Shown here piece after piece: positions 1-7,202 of a stretch of DNA of 9,433 nt (position 1 is its first letter; every line of letters begins with the position of its first letter). The stretch covers positions 1-9,433 of the forward strand of contig JAFAWI010000563.1 of NCBI GenBank assembly GCA_019241915.1, given 5' to 3'. The position numbers were made by a program, and so were the translations under genes. The stretch comes from Alphaproteobacteria bacterium. GTDB taxonomy: Bacteria; Pseudomonadota; Alphaproteobacteria; ATCC43930; CGMCC-115725. The notes beneath the pieces are model-generated. The model was not told where the DNA came from, made no database searches, and saw only the letters and a list, made by a program, of their open reading frames with translations.

Positions 1-280
1 GCGTTTGACGCAGGCGAGAGGCTTTTCGGCGTCCGATCTTGAGAGAACAAAATAAGAATACTATGTCCAGTTTGGCCTTGAGCGCTAGCCATAAAAATTC
101 ATTCGCTACTGCCGGTTACCCCGTTGATCGCCACCTGTTATTGTCCATGCGGCCGCATCGACCGCGGCCGGTTATTGCCCCCTGTTATCGGATAAGAATC
201 GTGAAATATCAGAGGGTTGATCCTGTTCTTTTTTTGACGCGATTTTCCAATGTCCGGACCTGCGTCGCCAAGGCTGGCGA
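1..280. other. Non-coding upstream region, A/T-richer than the rest
   Basis: No convincing gene lies here. A short + strand open frame exists but has no recognisable protein features. The stretch is visibly richer in A and T than the coding DNA that follows, as expected of a promoter region. It holds a perfect GC hairpin (150-170), two copies each of GCCGGTTA (111-118, 167-174) and CCTGTTAT (134-141, 181-188), and a T-run at 226-235. I could not find a well-spaced -35/-10 pair: TTGACG at 234-239 lacks a good -10 partner. The region probably carries control signals for the downstream acyl-CoA dehydrogenase, and possibly the end of a gene to the left. Confidence 0.6.
150..170. repeat. Perfect inverted repeat, 7-bp stem
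   Basis: CGGCCGC at 150-156 pairs perfectly with GCGGCCG at 164-170 across a 7-base loop. No T-run follows on either strand, so it is not a standard intrinsic terminator. It could be an operator or simply a GC-rich hairpin. No function can be assigned. Confidence 0.5.
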
Positions 281-1417
281 ATGCGACTGACCGATGAACA
301 AACCCTCCTCCGCGACACCGCGCGCGACGTCGCGCAGAACCTGCTCGCGCCGGGCGCGGCCGAGCGCGACGGCGCGGCACGCTTCCCGAGAGAGGAGCTG
401 GTAGAGCTGGGCCGGCTCGGTTTCCTGGGCGCACTGGTACCGCCGGAATGGGGTGGGGCGGAGGCCGACCACGTCGGCTATGCGCTCGCGCTCGAGGAGA
501 TCGCCGCCGGCGACGGCGCGGTGTCGACGATCCTGTCGGTGCACAATTCGGTCGGCTGCGTGCCGGTGCTCAGGTTCGGCTCCGAGGAGCAGAAGCAGCG
601 TTTCCTGCGGCCGATGGCCGCGGGCGAGATGCTCGCCTGCTTTTGTCTGACCGAGCCTGGCGCCGGCTCCGACGCGGCGGCGATCAAGACGCGCGCGGTG
701 CGCCACGGCAATAAATGGGTGCTCAACGGCACCAAGCAGTTCGTCACCTCAGGTTCGACCGCTCAGGTGGCGATCGTCTTCGCGGTCACCGACCCGGCGG
801 CCGGGCGCAAGGGGATCAGCGCGTTTATCGTTCCGACCGAAACCGCCGGCTACCGCGTCGCCCGGCTCGAACACAAGCTCGGCCAGCGCGCCTCTGACAC
901 CGCGCAGATCGTCTTCGAGGACATGGAGCTGACCCCCGATCTGATGCTGGGGCAGGAGGGCCAGGGCTATCGCATCGCGCTCTCGAACCTCGAAGGCGGC
1001 CGCATTGGCATCGCGGCGCAGGCGCTGGGCATGGCGAGCGGCGCCTACGAGGCGGCGCTCGGCTACGCGCAGGAACGCGAAGCGTTCGGGCAGAAGATCG
1101 TCGCGCATCAGGCGGTGGCGTTTCGTCTCGCCGACATGGCGACGCAGCTCGCCGCGGCGCGCGGCCTGATCCTCGACGCTGCGCAGCGCCGCGACGACGG
1201 CGAGCCGTGCCTGCAGCAGGCGGCGATGGCGAAGCTATATGCGTCCGAAATGGCCGAGCGCGTCTGCTCGGATGCGATTCAGATCCACGGCGGCTACGGC
1301 TATCTCGCCGACTTCCCGGTCGAGCGCATCTGGCGCGATGTGCGCGTCTGCCAAATCTATGAGGGCACCAGCGACATCCAGCGGCTGGTGATTGCGCGCG
1401 AGCTGACGAAAGCCTGA
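281..1417 (+). CDS. Acyl-CoA dehydrogenase
   Basis: A 378-residue flavoprotein of the acyl-CoA dehydrogenase superfamily, which oxidises an acyl-CoA thioester at the alpha-beta carbons and passes electrons to electron-transfer flavoprotein. The length is typical (about 380). All three domains are present: N-terminal helical domain (about 1-115), beta domain with the flavin signature CLTEPGAGSD at 122-131, and C-terminal helical domain with the second signature starting QIHGGYGY at 334-341. The likely catalytic base is Glu361 in YEGTSD, the position used by short/medium-chain and branched-chain members. AAGG at 270-273, 7 bases before ATG, supports the start. It is separated from the encapsulin operon by a hairpin-bearing 128-base spacer, so it is probably transcribed separately. 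Chain-length or branched-chain specificity cannot be read from the sequence. The family call is very firm; the substrate is unknown. Confidence 0.95.
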   Translation: MRLTDEQTLLRDTARDVAQNLLAPGAAERDGAARFPREELVELGRLGFLGALVPPEWGGAEADHVGYALALEEIAAGDGAVSTILSVHNSVGCVPVLRFGSEEQKQRFLRPMAAGEMLACFCLTEPGAGSDAAAIKTRAVRHGNKWVLNGTKQFVTSGSTAQVAIVFAVTDPAAGRKGISAFIVPTETAGYRVARLEHKLGQRASDTAQIVFEDMELTPDLMLGQEGQGYRIALSNLEGGRIGIAAQALGMASGAYEAALGYAQEREAFGQKIVAHQAVAFRLADMATQLAAARGLILDAAQRRDDGEPCLQQAAMAKLYASEMAERVCSDAIQIHGGYGYLADFPVERIWRDVRVCQIYEGTSDIQRLVIARELTKA

Positions 1418-1429
1418 GTGCGAAAGGCT

Positions 1430-1453
1430 GAGGCGCCGCGGAACTCGCGCCTC
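1430..1453 (+). terminator. Hairpin after acyl-CoA dehydrogenase, possible weak terminator
   Basis: GAGGCGC (1430-1436) and GCGCCTC (1447-1453) form a perfect 7-bp stem with a 10-base loop, 12 bases after the dehydrogenase stop codon. The following bases contain only a three-T run, so as an intrinsic terminator it is weak. The position fits an end-of-transcript structure. Confidence 0.4.
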
Positions 1454-1456
1454 GCG

Positions 1457-1476
1457 GATTTGTAAATCTACCTAGA
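1457..1476. promoter_or_regulatory. A/T-rich dyads upstream of the encapsulin operon, candidate operator
   Basis: In GC-rich surroundings, 1457-1468 reads GATTT-GT-AAATC, an inverted repeat with 5-bp arms. It is followed by TCTA-CC-TAGA at 1467-1476, a second dyad with 4-bp arms that overlaps the first by two bases. This lies 70-90 bases before the start of the encapsulated ferritin gene, where a promoter and operator would be expected. It does not match an Irr, Fur or RirA box closely enough for me to name a regulator. I infer a regulatory role from position and symmetry only. Confidence 0.3.
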
Positions 1477-1545
1477 GATGCGCATTCGGCGGCGCCGTGT
1501 GCCTGCGTTCGGTATCTCGCGCCTTACCCCACGAAAGGACCGGGA

Positions 1546-1926
1546 ATGTCCAGCGAAACGCTGCACGAAGACCCGAAGGCGATCGGGCCAGCGATCGTCG
1601 ACAAGCACCGCGCCATCACGTCTCTCATGGAAGAGCTGGAGGCGGTCGACTGGTACGACCAGCGCGTCGCGGCGACCGCCGACGACGAGCTGAAGGCGGT
1701 CCTGGCGCACAACCGCGACGAGGAGAAAGAGCACGCCGCGATGGTGCTCGAATGGCTGCGGCGTCAGGACCCCGTGCTTGACGCGAACCTGCGCAAATAC
1801 CTGTTCACCGAAGAGCCGCTGTCGGCGCTGATCGCGGGCGAGAGGGCCGAGCCGCCGGCGCCGGTGGCGCCCGAGGGCCATCTCGGGATCGGCGATCTGC
1901 GCCTGCGCGCGGCGAACGAGAGGTAA
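1546..1926 (+). CDS. Encapsulated ferritin-like protein (EncFtn), encapsulin cargo
   Basis: A 126-residue cargo ferroxidase of the EncFtn family. These proteins oxidise Fe(II) at a di-iron site formed between subunits and feed mineral into an encapsulin shell; alone they cannot store iron as classical 24-mer ferritin does. The segments MEELEAVDWYDQR (28-40) and AHNRDEEKEHAAM (54-66) match the family closely. By alignment from memory with the Rhodospirillum rubrum protein, the ferroxidase ligands would be Glu30, Glu60 and His63, with Glu29 and Glu32 as entry-site acids and Trp36/Tyr37 nearby. After a Pro/Ala-rich linker (about 100-110) comes GHLGIGDL (111-118), the encapsulin targeting motif. 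AAAGGA at 1534-1539 lies 6 bases before the ATG. The shell gene follows after 5 bases. Identification is firm; ligand assignments are inferred. Confidence 0.96.
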   Translation: MSSETLHEDPKAIGPAIVDKHRAITSLMEELEAVDWYDQRVAATADDELKAVLAHNRDEEKEHAAMVLEWLRRQDPVLDANLRKYLFTEEPLSALIAGERAEPPAPVAPEGHLGIGDLRLRAANER

Positions 1927-1931
1927 TCGCG

Positions 1932-2774
1932 ATGAACCATCTGCTGCGCGAATTGGCGCCGATCTCCACCGCCGGCTGGCAGGAGATCGAAAAGGAAGCG
2001 ACCCGAACATTGAAGACGACGCTGGCGGCGCGCCGGCTGGTTGATTTTGTCGGGCCGCAGGGTTGGAGCTCGTCGGCTGTCGGCACCGGCCGCAGCGAGG
2101 CGATCGCGGCGCCGGGCGAGGGGCATGTGCGGGCACGGCTGCGCAAGGTTCTGCCGCTGGTCGAACTGCGCATCCCGTTCGAGATGAGTATCGGCGACCT
2201 CGACGATGTCGAGCGCGGCGCCAAAGACCCCGACACCGACGCGGTGATCGCCGCGGCGCGGGCTATCGCCATTGCCGAGGATCGCGCGGTTTTTCACGGC
2301 TTCCCGGCAGCCGGCATCCGCGGCATCTGCGAGGCGCAGGCCAAGGAGGGGCTGCCGATCGGCGACGATTACGAACTCTTTCCCGAGGTCGTGACCACCG
2401 CGCTCAACCGGCTGCGCGACGAAGGGGTCGACGGCCCCTATGCGATCGCTCTCGGCGAGGAGTGCTACAAGGGCCTCACCGAGACGACGCATGGCGGCTA
2501 TCCGGTGCTCGACCACATCCGCCATCTGGTGGACGGGCCGCTGGTCTGGGCGCCGGGGCTCGACGGCTCGCTGGTGCTGTCGATGCGCGGCGACGATTTT
2601 CAGCTCACCGTCGGCCAGGATTTCTCGATCGGCTATCTCGGCCACGACAACGACAAGGTGCGGCTCTACATCGAGGAGAGCTTCACGTTCTGGCTGCTGT
2701 CGCCGCAGGCGGCCATCCCGCTGGTGCACCGCGCGCGTGCCACCGCCGTGCAGCCGCGCGAGGCGGCGGAATAG
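1932..2774 (+). CDS. Family 1 encapsulin shell protein (HK97 fold)
   Basis: A 280-residue shell protein of the encapsulin / linocin-M18 family, which self-assembles into an icosahedral protein nanocompartment. The N-terminal stretch LLRELAPIS (4-12) followed by a helix and RRLVDFVGPQGW (34-45) is the family hallmark and forms part of the interior cargo-docking surface. The conserved E-loop/P-domain region with FEMS (83-86) follows, and the C-terminal part has the typical FTFWLLSPQAAIPL segment (260-273 approximately). It is slightly longer than the usual 265 or so residues because of a short polar C-terminal tail. The cargo gene ends 5 bases upstream, and GAGAGG at 1918-1923, overlapping the cargo stop codon, serves as ribosome binding site, so the pair is cotranscribed and probably translationally coupled. 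T-number cannot be proved from sequence. The call is very firm. Confidence 0.96.
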   Translation: MNHLLRELAPISTAGWQEIEKEATRTLKTTLAARRLVDFVGPQGWSSSAVGTGRSEAIAAPGEGHVRARLRKVLPLVELRIPFEMSIGDLDDVERGAKDPDTDAVIAAARAIAIAEDRAVFHGFPAAGIRGICEAQAKEGLPIGDDYELFPEVVTTALNRLRDEGVDGPYAIALGEECYKGLTETTHGGYPVLDHIRHLVDGPLVWAPGLDGSLVLSMRGDDFQLTVGQDFSIGYLGHDNDKVRLYIEESFTFWLLSPQAAIPLVHRARATAVQPREAAE

Positions 2775-3869
2775 TCAGCCCGCCCGCAGTTGCGCCGCGT
2801 CGAGGGCCGGCAGACGCGCAGGATCGAAGGGGGCGAGGTCGACGGTGCGCGCGGCGCCGTCGAGGATCAATTCGGCCATCGCTTCGCCTGTAGCGGGCGC
2901 ATTGAGGATACCCCAGACGCTGTGCCCGGTCGCGATGTAGGCGCCGGCGACGCCGGGCGCCGGTCCGATCAGCGGCAGCCCGTCGCGCGCGATCGGGCGG
3001 TAGCACGCCTGTCGCGCGATAATCGGGGCGGCGGCGAGCACCGGCGAGATCGCCCGGCACATCGCCTCCAGCCGATAGAGCGCGCCGTTATCGGGTTTGA
3101 CGCACGCCGGGTCGAGCGGCAGCGCTTCCTCGCCTGAAATGCCGCAGACATAGATTGTGCCGTCGGGGCGCGGAAACAGTTCCGGCGTCAAGACAGCACC
3201 GCTGCCGGGTTCGCGGTATTCGAGAAACGCCGCCTCGGCCGGCACCGCCGCCGCGGTGTCGAACACGAGGCTGTGGCCCTTGAGACCGAACACCGGCGGC
3301 AGCGGCAGCCAGCGGCAGGCAAGGATTGACCACGGACCCATCGCGACCACCACGGCGTCCCCGGCGAGACGCTCGCCGTCGATCTCAATCGCGGTCGCGC
3401 GGCCGTTCTCGACAGCGATGCCGGTGACGCGGCCCAGGCGCAGCGTTGCGCCGTGGCGCGCGGCAGCACGCATCATCGCCGCGGTAAATGCACCCGGATG
3501 AACCTGGGCGGTGGTGCTTGGCGAGCCGAGCGCCTGCGTCACCGCGACCTCGGCGGCCATCCAGTCCAGCTCGTGGGTGCCGCGCTGCCGGCCGAACCCG
3601 GCGAACCCGCCATAGGCGTCGAGCCGCCGGTAGTCCCAATCGTCGTCGATCGTCGCGGCCAGCTCGGCATGGAGGTCGAAGCTGCGCCGCGCCAGCTCCT
3701 GCACCGGCTGGCCGTCGCACCAGTCCCGCGCGAGGAAGCCGCCCGACTTGCCCGACGCCGCGCACGCAATCCCGGTGCTCTCGATGACGGTGACCGCAAC
3801 GCCGCGGCGGCTGAGGAAATAGGCGATCGACATGCCGATCGCCCCGCCGCCGCAGATCAGCACATGCAT
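2775..3869 (-). CDS. FAD-dependent oxidoreductase, DAO family
   Basis: A 364-residue flavoprotein of the D-amino-acid-oxidase-like (DAO) family, whose members oxidise amines or amino acids and often release hydrogen peroxide. The N-terminus has the dinucleotide-binding motif GGGAIG (7-12) in a beta-alpha-beta unit ending at Glu30, the usual ribose-binding acid. A second FAD-contact strand, DAVVVAMGPWS, lies at 171-181. The C-terminal flavin motif YRPIARDGLPLIG (290-302) and the later GHSVWGILNAP (315-325) recall the TDA3-like branch of the family, which is found in yeast as well as bacteria. No signal peptide is visible, so it is likely cytoplasmic. Its stop codon is immediately adjacent to that of the encapsulin gene, in convergent orientation, and it diverges from the Rieske oxygenase. 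The start could also be the GTG two codons later. Family is firm; substrate unknown. Confidence 0.88.
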   Translation of the reverse strand: MHVLICGGGAIGMSIAYFLSRRGVAVTVIESTGIACAASGKSGGFLARDWCDGQPVQELARRSFDLHAELAATIDDDWDYRRLDAYGGFAGFGRQRGTHELDWMAAEVAVTQALGSPSTTAQVHPGAFTAAMMRAAARHGATLRLGRVTGIAVENGRATAIEIDGERLAGDAVVVAMGPWSILACRWLPLPPVFGLKGHSLVFDTAAAVPAEAAFLEYREPGSGAVLTPELFPRPDGTIYVCGISGEEALPLDPACVKPDNGALYRLEAMCRAISPVLAAAPIIARQACYRPIARDGLPLIGPAPGVAGAYIATGHSVWGILNAPATGEAMAELILDGAARTVDLAPFDPARLPALDAAQLRAG

Positions 3870-3901
3870 CGCATCCAGCCTACCTCGCTGCGCGGGGTAT
3901 C

Positions 3902-3931
3902 TTGACCCGTCGGCCGCACCGCCGCCACTAT
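3902..3931 (+). promoter_or_regulatory. Possible promoter for the Rieske oxygenase
   Basis: The 119-base gap between divergent genes contains TTGACC (3902-3907), a good -35, and 18 bases later CACTAT (3926-3931), a poor -10. The position is right for the + strand oxygenase gene. Only the -35 is convincing. Confidence 0.3.
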
Positions 3932-3988
3932 CGCGGCAATCAAGCCGTCGTGTTTCAGGGGAGACGCCGCTACCGGTGGAGGCAGACC

Positions 3989-5257
3989 ATGGCGAAACGG
4001 GCCCCGTTCCTGCGCAGCGGTTTCAATGCCTATCATCATCGCGGGCTGCCGCCCGAGGATGAGGAGCTGACCCGGGTCGGGCCGGGCACCCCATGCGGCG
4101 AATACCTGCGGCGCTTCTGGCAACCTGTCGTCCTCGCCAGCGAACTGACCGACGTGCCGCGCCGCCTGCGCATCCTCGGCGAAGACCTCGTCGCCTATCG
4201 CGACAAGAGCGGCGCCATTGGGCTCCTGGAGCTGTACTGCCCGCATCGCGGCACTTCGCTCGAATTCGCTCTGATCGAGCAGAGCGGAATTCGGTGCTGC
4301 TACCACGGCTGGCTGTTCGGCTGTAACGGCGCGATCCTCGAGACCCCCGGCGAACCGGCGGACAGCACGCTGAAGGACCGGCTGTTCCACGGCGCCTATC
4401 CGGTGCACGAGCATAATGGGCTGGTGTTCGCTTATATGGGCCCGCCGGAAAAGCGCCCCGCGTTTCCGATCTTCGACACCTACGACCTGCCCGGCTACCG
4501 GATGGCGGCGCGCGCTCCCACGCTGTGGGAGTGCAACTGGCTGCAGGTCAAGGAAAACAGCATGGACCCGGCGCATCTGCAGTTTCTGCACACGCTGCCG
4601 GGCAGCGAGGGGTTTACCGACGACTTCAAGGAGCATCCCGAGTGGGACTGGCTGGAGACGCCGGTCGGCATGGTCTACATCGACACGCGCCGCAACGGTG
4701 ACAAGGTGTGGGTACGCGTCGCCGACTTCATCCTACCCAACATCCACCAGTTCCCGCCCAACGCCGACCCGATGGCGCTGCGCAACTCGATCAATCGGCC
4801 GCAGGCGACAACCTGGGCGGTGCCGCTCGACGACGCGCACACGATGCAGATCGGCTATTACCGCGCGCCAGAGGGCAAGGACATGCGCCGCGGAACGGGG
4901 TTCGGCCAGGACGGCAACCGCTCTTACGGCGAGCGGCAGCGCATCCCGGGCGACTACGACGCGCAGGTCAGCATCCATGGCGGGATGGCGCGGCACGGGC
5001 TGGAGCATCTCACCACCACGGACCGGGGCATCATCATGATGCGCAACATGATCCGCGCCGGTATCCGCGCCGCGAAGAAGGGCGACGGGTTCGACCACCC
5101 GACGCTGCATAACGGCGCCGCGATCGCGACCTACAGCCACGACCAGATGGTGGCTGGCTTCCCGCCGGCCGCGTCTGCGGACGCGGATCGCGCGCTGATC
5201 CGCAAGGTGGCCCGCGACACGGTCAAGGCCGCGGTGAGGCACGGCCTGAGCGGCTGA
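3989..5257 (+). CDS. Rieske non-haem iron oxygenase, alpha subunit
   Basis: A 422-residue ring-hydroxylating or demethylating oxygenase subunit of the phthalate dioxygenase-like branch. The Rieske [2Fe-2S] motif is CPH...CCYH with Cys84, His86, Cys103 and His106. The catalytic domain has NWLQVKENSMDPAHLQFLH (183-201), giving His196 and His201 as mononuclear iron ligands and Asp193 as the probable bridge between centres. The third ligand is probably Asp322 or Asp324, near the EHLTTTDRG segment (339-347). I chose the ATG at 3989 because GGAGG (3978-3982) precedes it by 6 bases and the protein then begins where relatives do; the frame is open 29 codons further upstream to 3902 with non-conserved Arg-rich sequence. 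No ferredoxin or reductase is encoded nearby, so electrons must come from elsewhere. Substrate is unknown: aromatic acids or methoxy compounds are common in this branch. Confidence 0.92.
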   Translation: MAKRAPFLRSGFNAYHHRGLPPEDEELTRVGPGTPCGEYLRRFWQPVVLASELTDVPRRLRILGEDLVAYRDKSGAIGLLELYCPHRGTSLEFALIEQSGIRCCYHGWLFGCNGAILETPGEPADSTLKDRLFHGAYPVHEHNGLVFAYMGPPEKRPAFPIFDTYDLPGYRMAARAPTLWECNWLQVKENSMDPAHLQFLHTLPGSEGFTDDFKEHPEWDWLETPVGMVYIDTRRNGDKVWVRVADFILPNIHQFPPNADPMALRNSINRPQATTWAVPLDDAHTMQIGYYRAPEGKDMRRGTGFGQDGNRSYGERQRIPGDYDAQVSIHGGMARHGLEHLTTTDRGIIMMRNMIRAGIRAAKKGDGFDHPTLHNGAAIATYSHDQMVAGFPPAASADADRALIRKVARDTVKAAVRHGLSG

Positions 5258-5281
5258 AACAGCGCGCGCGCCGGCTCAGCC
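5252..5281. terminator. Inverted repeat spanning two convergent stop codons
   Basis: GGCTGA at 5252-5257 (ending in the oxygenase stop codon) is the exact complement of TCAGCC at 5276-5281 (containing the dehydratase stop codon read on the - strand). The 18-base loop includes an alternating GC run that may itself fold. No T-run follows on either side, so this is only a possible bidirectional transcript end. Confidence 0.3.
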
Positions 5282-6247
5282 TTCCGCCAATATTTCGGCG
5301 AAGAGCGGGCGGTCGATGTTGCCGCCCGACTGGACCACAGCGACCTTCTGGCCGCGGAGGCGGTCGCGCTCCTGCAGCGCGGCGGCGAGCGGCGCGGCGC
5401 CCGCACCTTCGGCAACGTTGTGCGTGTCGCTGAACAGGAAGCGGATCGCGGCGCGCATCTCGTCTTCTGTGACGGTAACGATGCGCGCGGCGTGCCGGCG
5501 GACGATGTCGAGCGCACCGGCGTCGGGCACCCGAACCGCGAGGCCGCCGGCGAAGGTGTCGGCGCTGTTGGTCGGCACCGGTTTGCCGGCGGCAACGGAC
5601 AGCGCGTAGGTCGGCGCGTTCGCCGCGACGACGCCGACGATATTGGCCTTGCAGCCGAGCGCCTCCCGCGCGGCGATGACGCCGCAAATGCCGCTGCCGA
5701 GCCCGACCGGCACATAGACCACATCGAGATCGGGCACGGCGCGGAACAGCTCGAGCCCATAGCTCGCGACCCCGCGCACCAGCAGGGGATGGTACGAGCG
5801 CACCGCATGCAGGTTCTGCTGTTCGGCGAGCACCATGGCATGCTCGTACGCCGCCTGGAAATCGTCGCCGTGCTCGATGAGGCGGGCGCCAAAACCCTGC
5901 ATCGCCCGGTTCTTTTCCGGGCTGTTGCCGTGCGGCACGACAATGGTCGCGTTGAGACCGAGCCGGGTCGCGGCATAGGCGATGCTTTGCCCGTGATTGC
6001 CGGTCGTGGCGCTGACGACGCCGGCAATGCCGGGCTGCGCGCGTTTCAGGTCGTCGAGGTAGACGAGCCCGCCGCGCAGCTTGAAGGCGCCCGTCTGCGT
6101 GTGGTTTTCGTGTTTGACCCAAAGCTCAGTGCCGACGCGCGCCGACAGCAGCGGCCAGCAATATTGCGGCGTCGGCGGCACCACTTGCTGGACCAGCGCG
6201 GCCGCGGCATCGAGGGTGGCGAGGTCGTCCACGTCAGTCGCCGACAA
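5276..6247 (-). CDS. Threonine dehydratase-like PLP enzyme (fold type II)
   Basis: A 323-residue enzyme of the serine/threonine dehydratase family, which uses pyridoxal phosphate to remove water and ammonia from hydroxy-amino acids (threonine to 2-oxobutanoate in the type enzyme). The PLP lysine is Lys56 in TGAFKLRGG (52-60). Substrate-loop motif TTGNHGQ is at 81-87, the phosphate-binding glycine loop GLGSG at 182-186, and the C-terminal SGGNID at 307-312. There is no regulatory ACT-like domain, so it resembles the short catabolic or racemase/dehydratase type rather than biosynthetic IlvA. Its TTG start at 6247 overlaps the end of the hydrolase gene by 14 bases; GTG at 6232 is an alternative start that would leave a one-base gap. 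Either way coupling with the hydrolase is likely. Serine racemase or a hydroxy-amino-acid dehydratase of another pathway (for example EutB of hydroxyectoine use) cannot be excluded. Confidence 0.88.
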   Translation of the reverse strand: MSATDVDDLATLDAAAALVQQVVPPTPQYCWPLLSARVGTELWVKHENHTQTGAFKLRGGLVYLDDLKRAQPGIAGVVSATTGNHGQSIAYAATRLGLNATIVVPHGNSPEKNRAMQGFGARLIEHGDDFQAAYEHAMVLAEQQNLHAVRSYHPLLVRGVASYGLELFRAVPDLDVVYVPVGLGSGICGVIAAREALGCKANIVGVVAANAPTYALSVAAGKPVPTNSADTFAGGLAVRVPDAGALDIVRRHAARIVTVTEDEMRAAIRFLFSDTHNVAEGAGAAPLAAALQERDRLRGQKVAVVQSGGNIDRPLFAEILAEG

Positions 6248-7022
6248 AACCGATCACCGCCTCGACGAACCGCTCGGGCTGCTCCTGTTCGGGATGGTGG
6301 CCGGCGGCTTCAATCAGCCGAAATTCGGCGCCGGGAATGAGCCTAGCGTAGGCGCGGCCGTAGTCGGGGGTGACGACGCCGTCGCATTCGCCCCACAGCA
6401 CCAGCGTCGGCGCAGTAATACGCCCAAGCCAACGCTTGAGCTGCGGGTTGTGCATATAAGGATGCCAGCCATAGAGGCAGAGCGATTCCCAGTTGCGGGC
6501 GTGGATCACCAGCTCGTCGTCGGTCATCGCGTCGTAGTTCGGCGCTTTTGCCTCGTCGGCCCAGCTCTTGCGCCGCACCTCGGCTGGATGAGTGTTGAAG
6601 ATGTCGAGAATATCGCGCTCTTGCGGGCCGCCAAGCTTGATGCCGACGGGATCGGCGAGGATCAGGTGGGCGATTCGCTGGCACGATGCCGCCGCCACCT
6701 CGGCCGCGAGCCACCCGCCAAACGACAGCCCCAGCAGCGTCACCTTTTCATAGGGCAGCTGGTCGAGCAGCGCGAGGTAGAGGTGTGTCAGGTCGTAGAT
6801 CGTGTCGAAATCGCCCGGCCGCGCGGAATTGCCAAAGCCGGGGCTCGACGGCGCGATGACCTCGACATGGCGCGCCAGCAGGTCGAGATAGGTTGCTTGC
6901 GAGCCTACCGTGTCCATGCCGTGCAGCAGCACCAGCGGCGCGCCCTGGCCCCGCCGCCGCACTTCGAGGTCGGTTCCATTGACGGTCATCCGTTCGCTGT
7001 CGTGGTCGGCTTGGCCCGGCAT
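6234..7022 (-). CDS. Alpha/beta hydrolase
   Basis: A 262-residue alpha/beta-hydrolase-fold enzyme. The nucleophile elbow GLSFGG (98-103) places Ser100 as nucleophile; Asp214 in WGECDGVVTP and His242 in AAGHHPEQEQPERF complete a canonical triad. LLHGMD (32-37) is the oxyanion-hole segment. A helical cap lies between about 125 and 200. No signal peptide is seen. It is the first gene of a probable two-gene operon, its stop overlapping the start of the dehydratase, which suggests linked functions such as ester or C-C bond hydrolysis in a catabolic route. The Rieske oxygenase lies just beyond but on the opposite strand. Similar enzymes include meta-cleavage product hydrolases and esterases; the sequence does not decide between them. 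The Met at codon 12, just before the first strand, is an alternative start. Confidence 0.88.
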   Translation of the reverse strand: MPGQADHDSERMTVNGTDLEVRRRGQGAPLVLLHGMDTVGSQATYLDLLARHVEVIAPSSPGFGNSARPGDFDTIYDLTHLYLALLDQLPYEKVTLLGLSFGGWLAAEVAAASCQRIAHLILADPVGIKLGGPQERDILDIFNTHPAEVRRKSWADEAKAPNYDAMTDDELVIHARNWESLCLYGWHPYMHNPQLKRWLGRITAPTLVLWGECDGVVTPDYGRAYARLIPGAEFRLIEAAGHHPEQEQPERFVEAVIGFVGD

Positions 7023-7152
7023 GTCCTGCGTCTCGTTCGGTTGGGGGCGCCTTTATGGCACGAACCTCAGCGCTGCTTCCATCCGGCTCCGGCTCCGGCG
7101 GCGTTGGTACTGCTGCCGAGTCGTGCGGCGCCGTGTCGCGCGGTGGGCGCGC

Positions 7153-7182
7153 TTGCGTGGTTCTCACTACAGGATGTAGAAT
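7153..7182 (+). promoter_or_regulatory. Predicted sigma70-type promoter of the small transcript
   Basis: TTGCGT (7153-7158) and TAGAAT (7177-7182), 18 bases apart, each match consensus at four or five of six positions. The predicted start of transcription is near 7189, leaving a leader of about 30 bases before the reading frame. Confidence 0.5.
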
Positions 7183-7202
7183 GTCCGCGTCGTCGCCACA
7201 AC

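Noticed and set aside
226..235. T-run as an intrinsic terminator of a gene to the left
   Set aside because: No stable GC stem directly precedes it; the good hairpin at 150-170 is over 50 bases away.
39..290. 83-codon open frame upstream of the acyl-CoA dehydrogenase
   Set aside because: No convincing ribosome binding site, no domain, A/T-rich promoter-like composition, and the end overlaps the dehydrogenase start.
1764..2729. 321-codon - strand open frame
   Set aside because: It is antisense to the clearly identified EncFtn and encapsulin genes.
3902..3988. Longer oxygenase starting at 3902
   Set aside because: The extra 29 residues are Arg-rich and unlike the family, and GGAGG sits correctly before the ATG at 3989.
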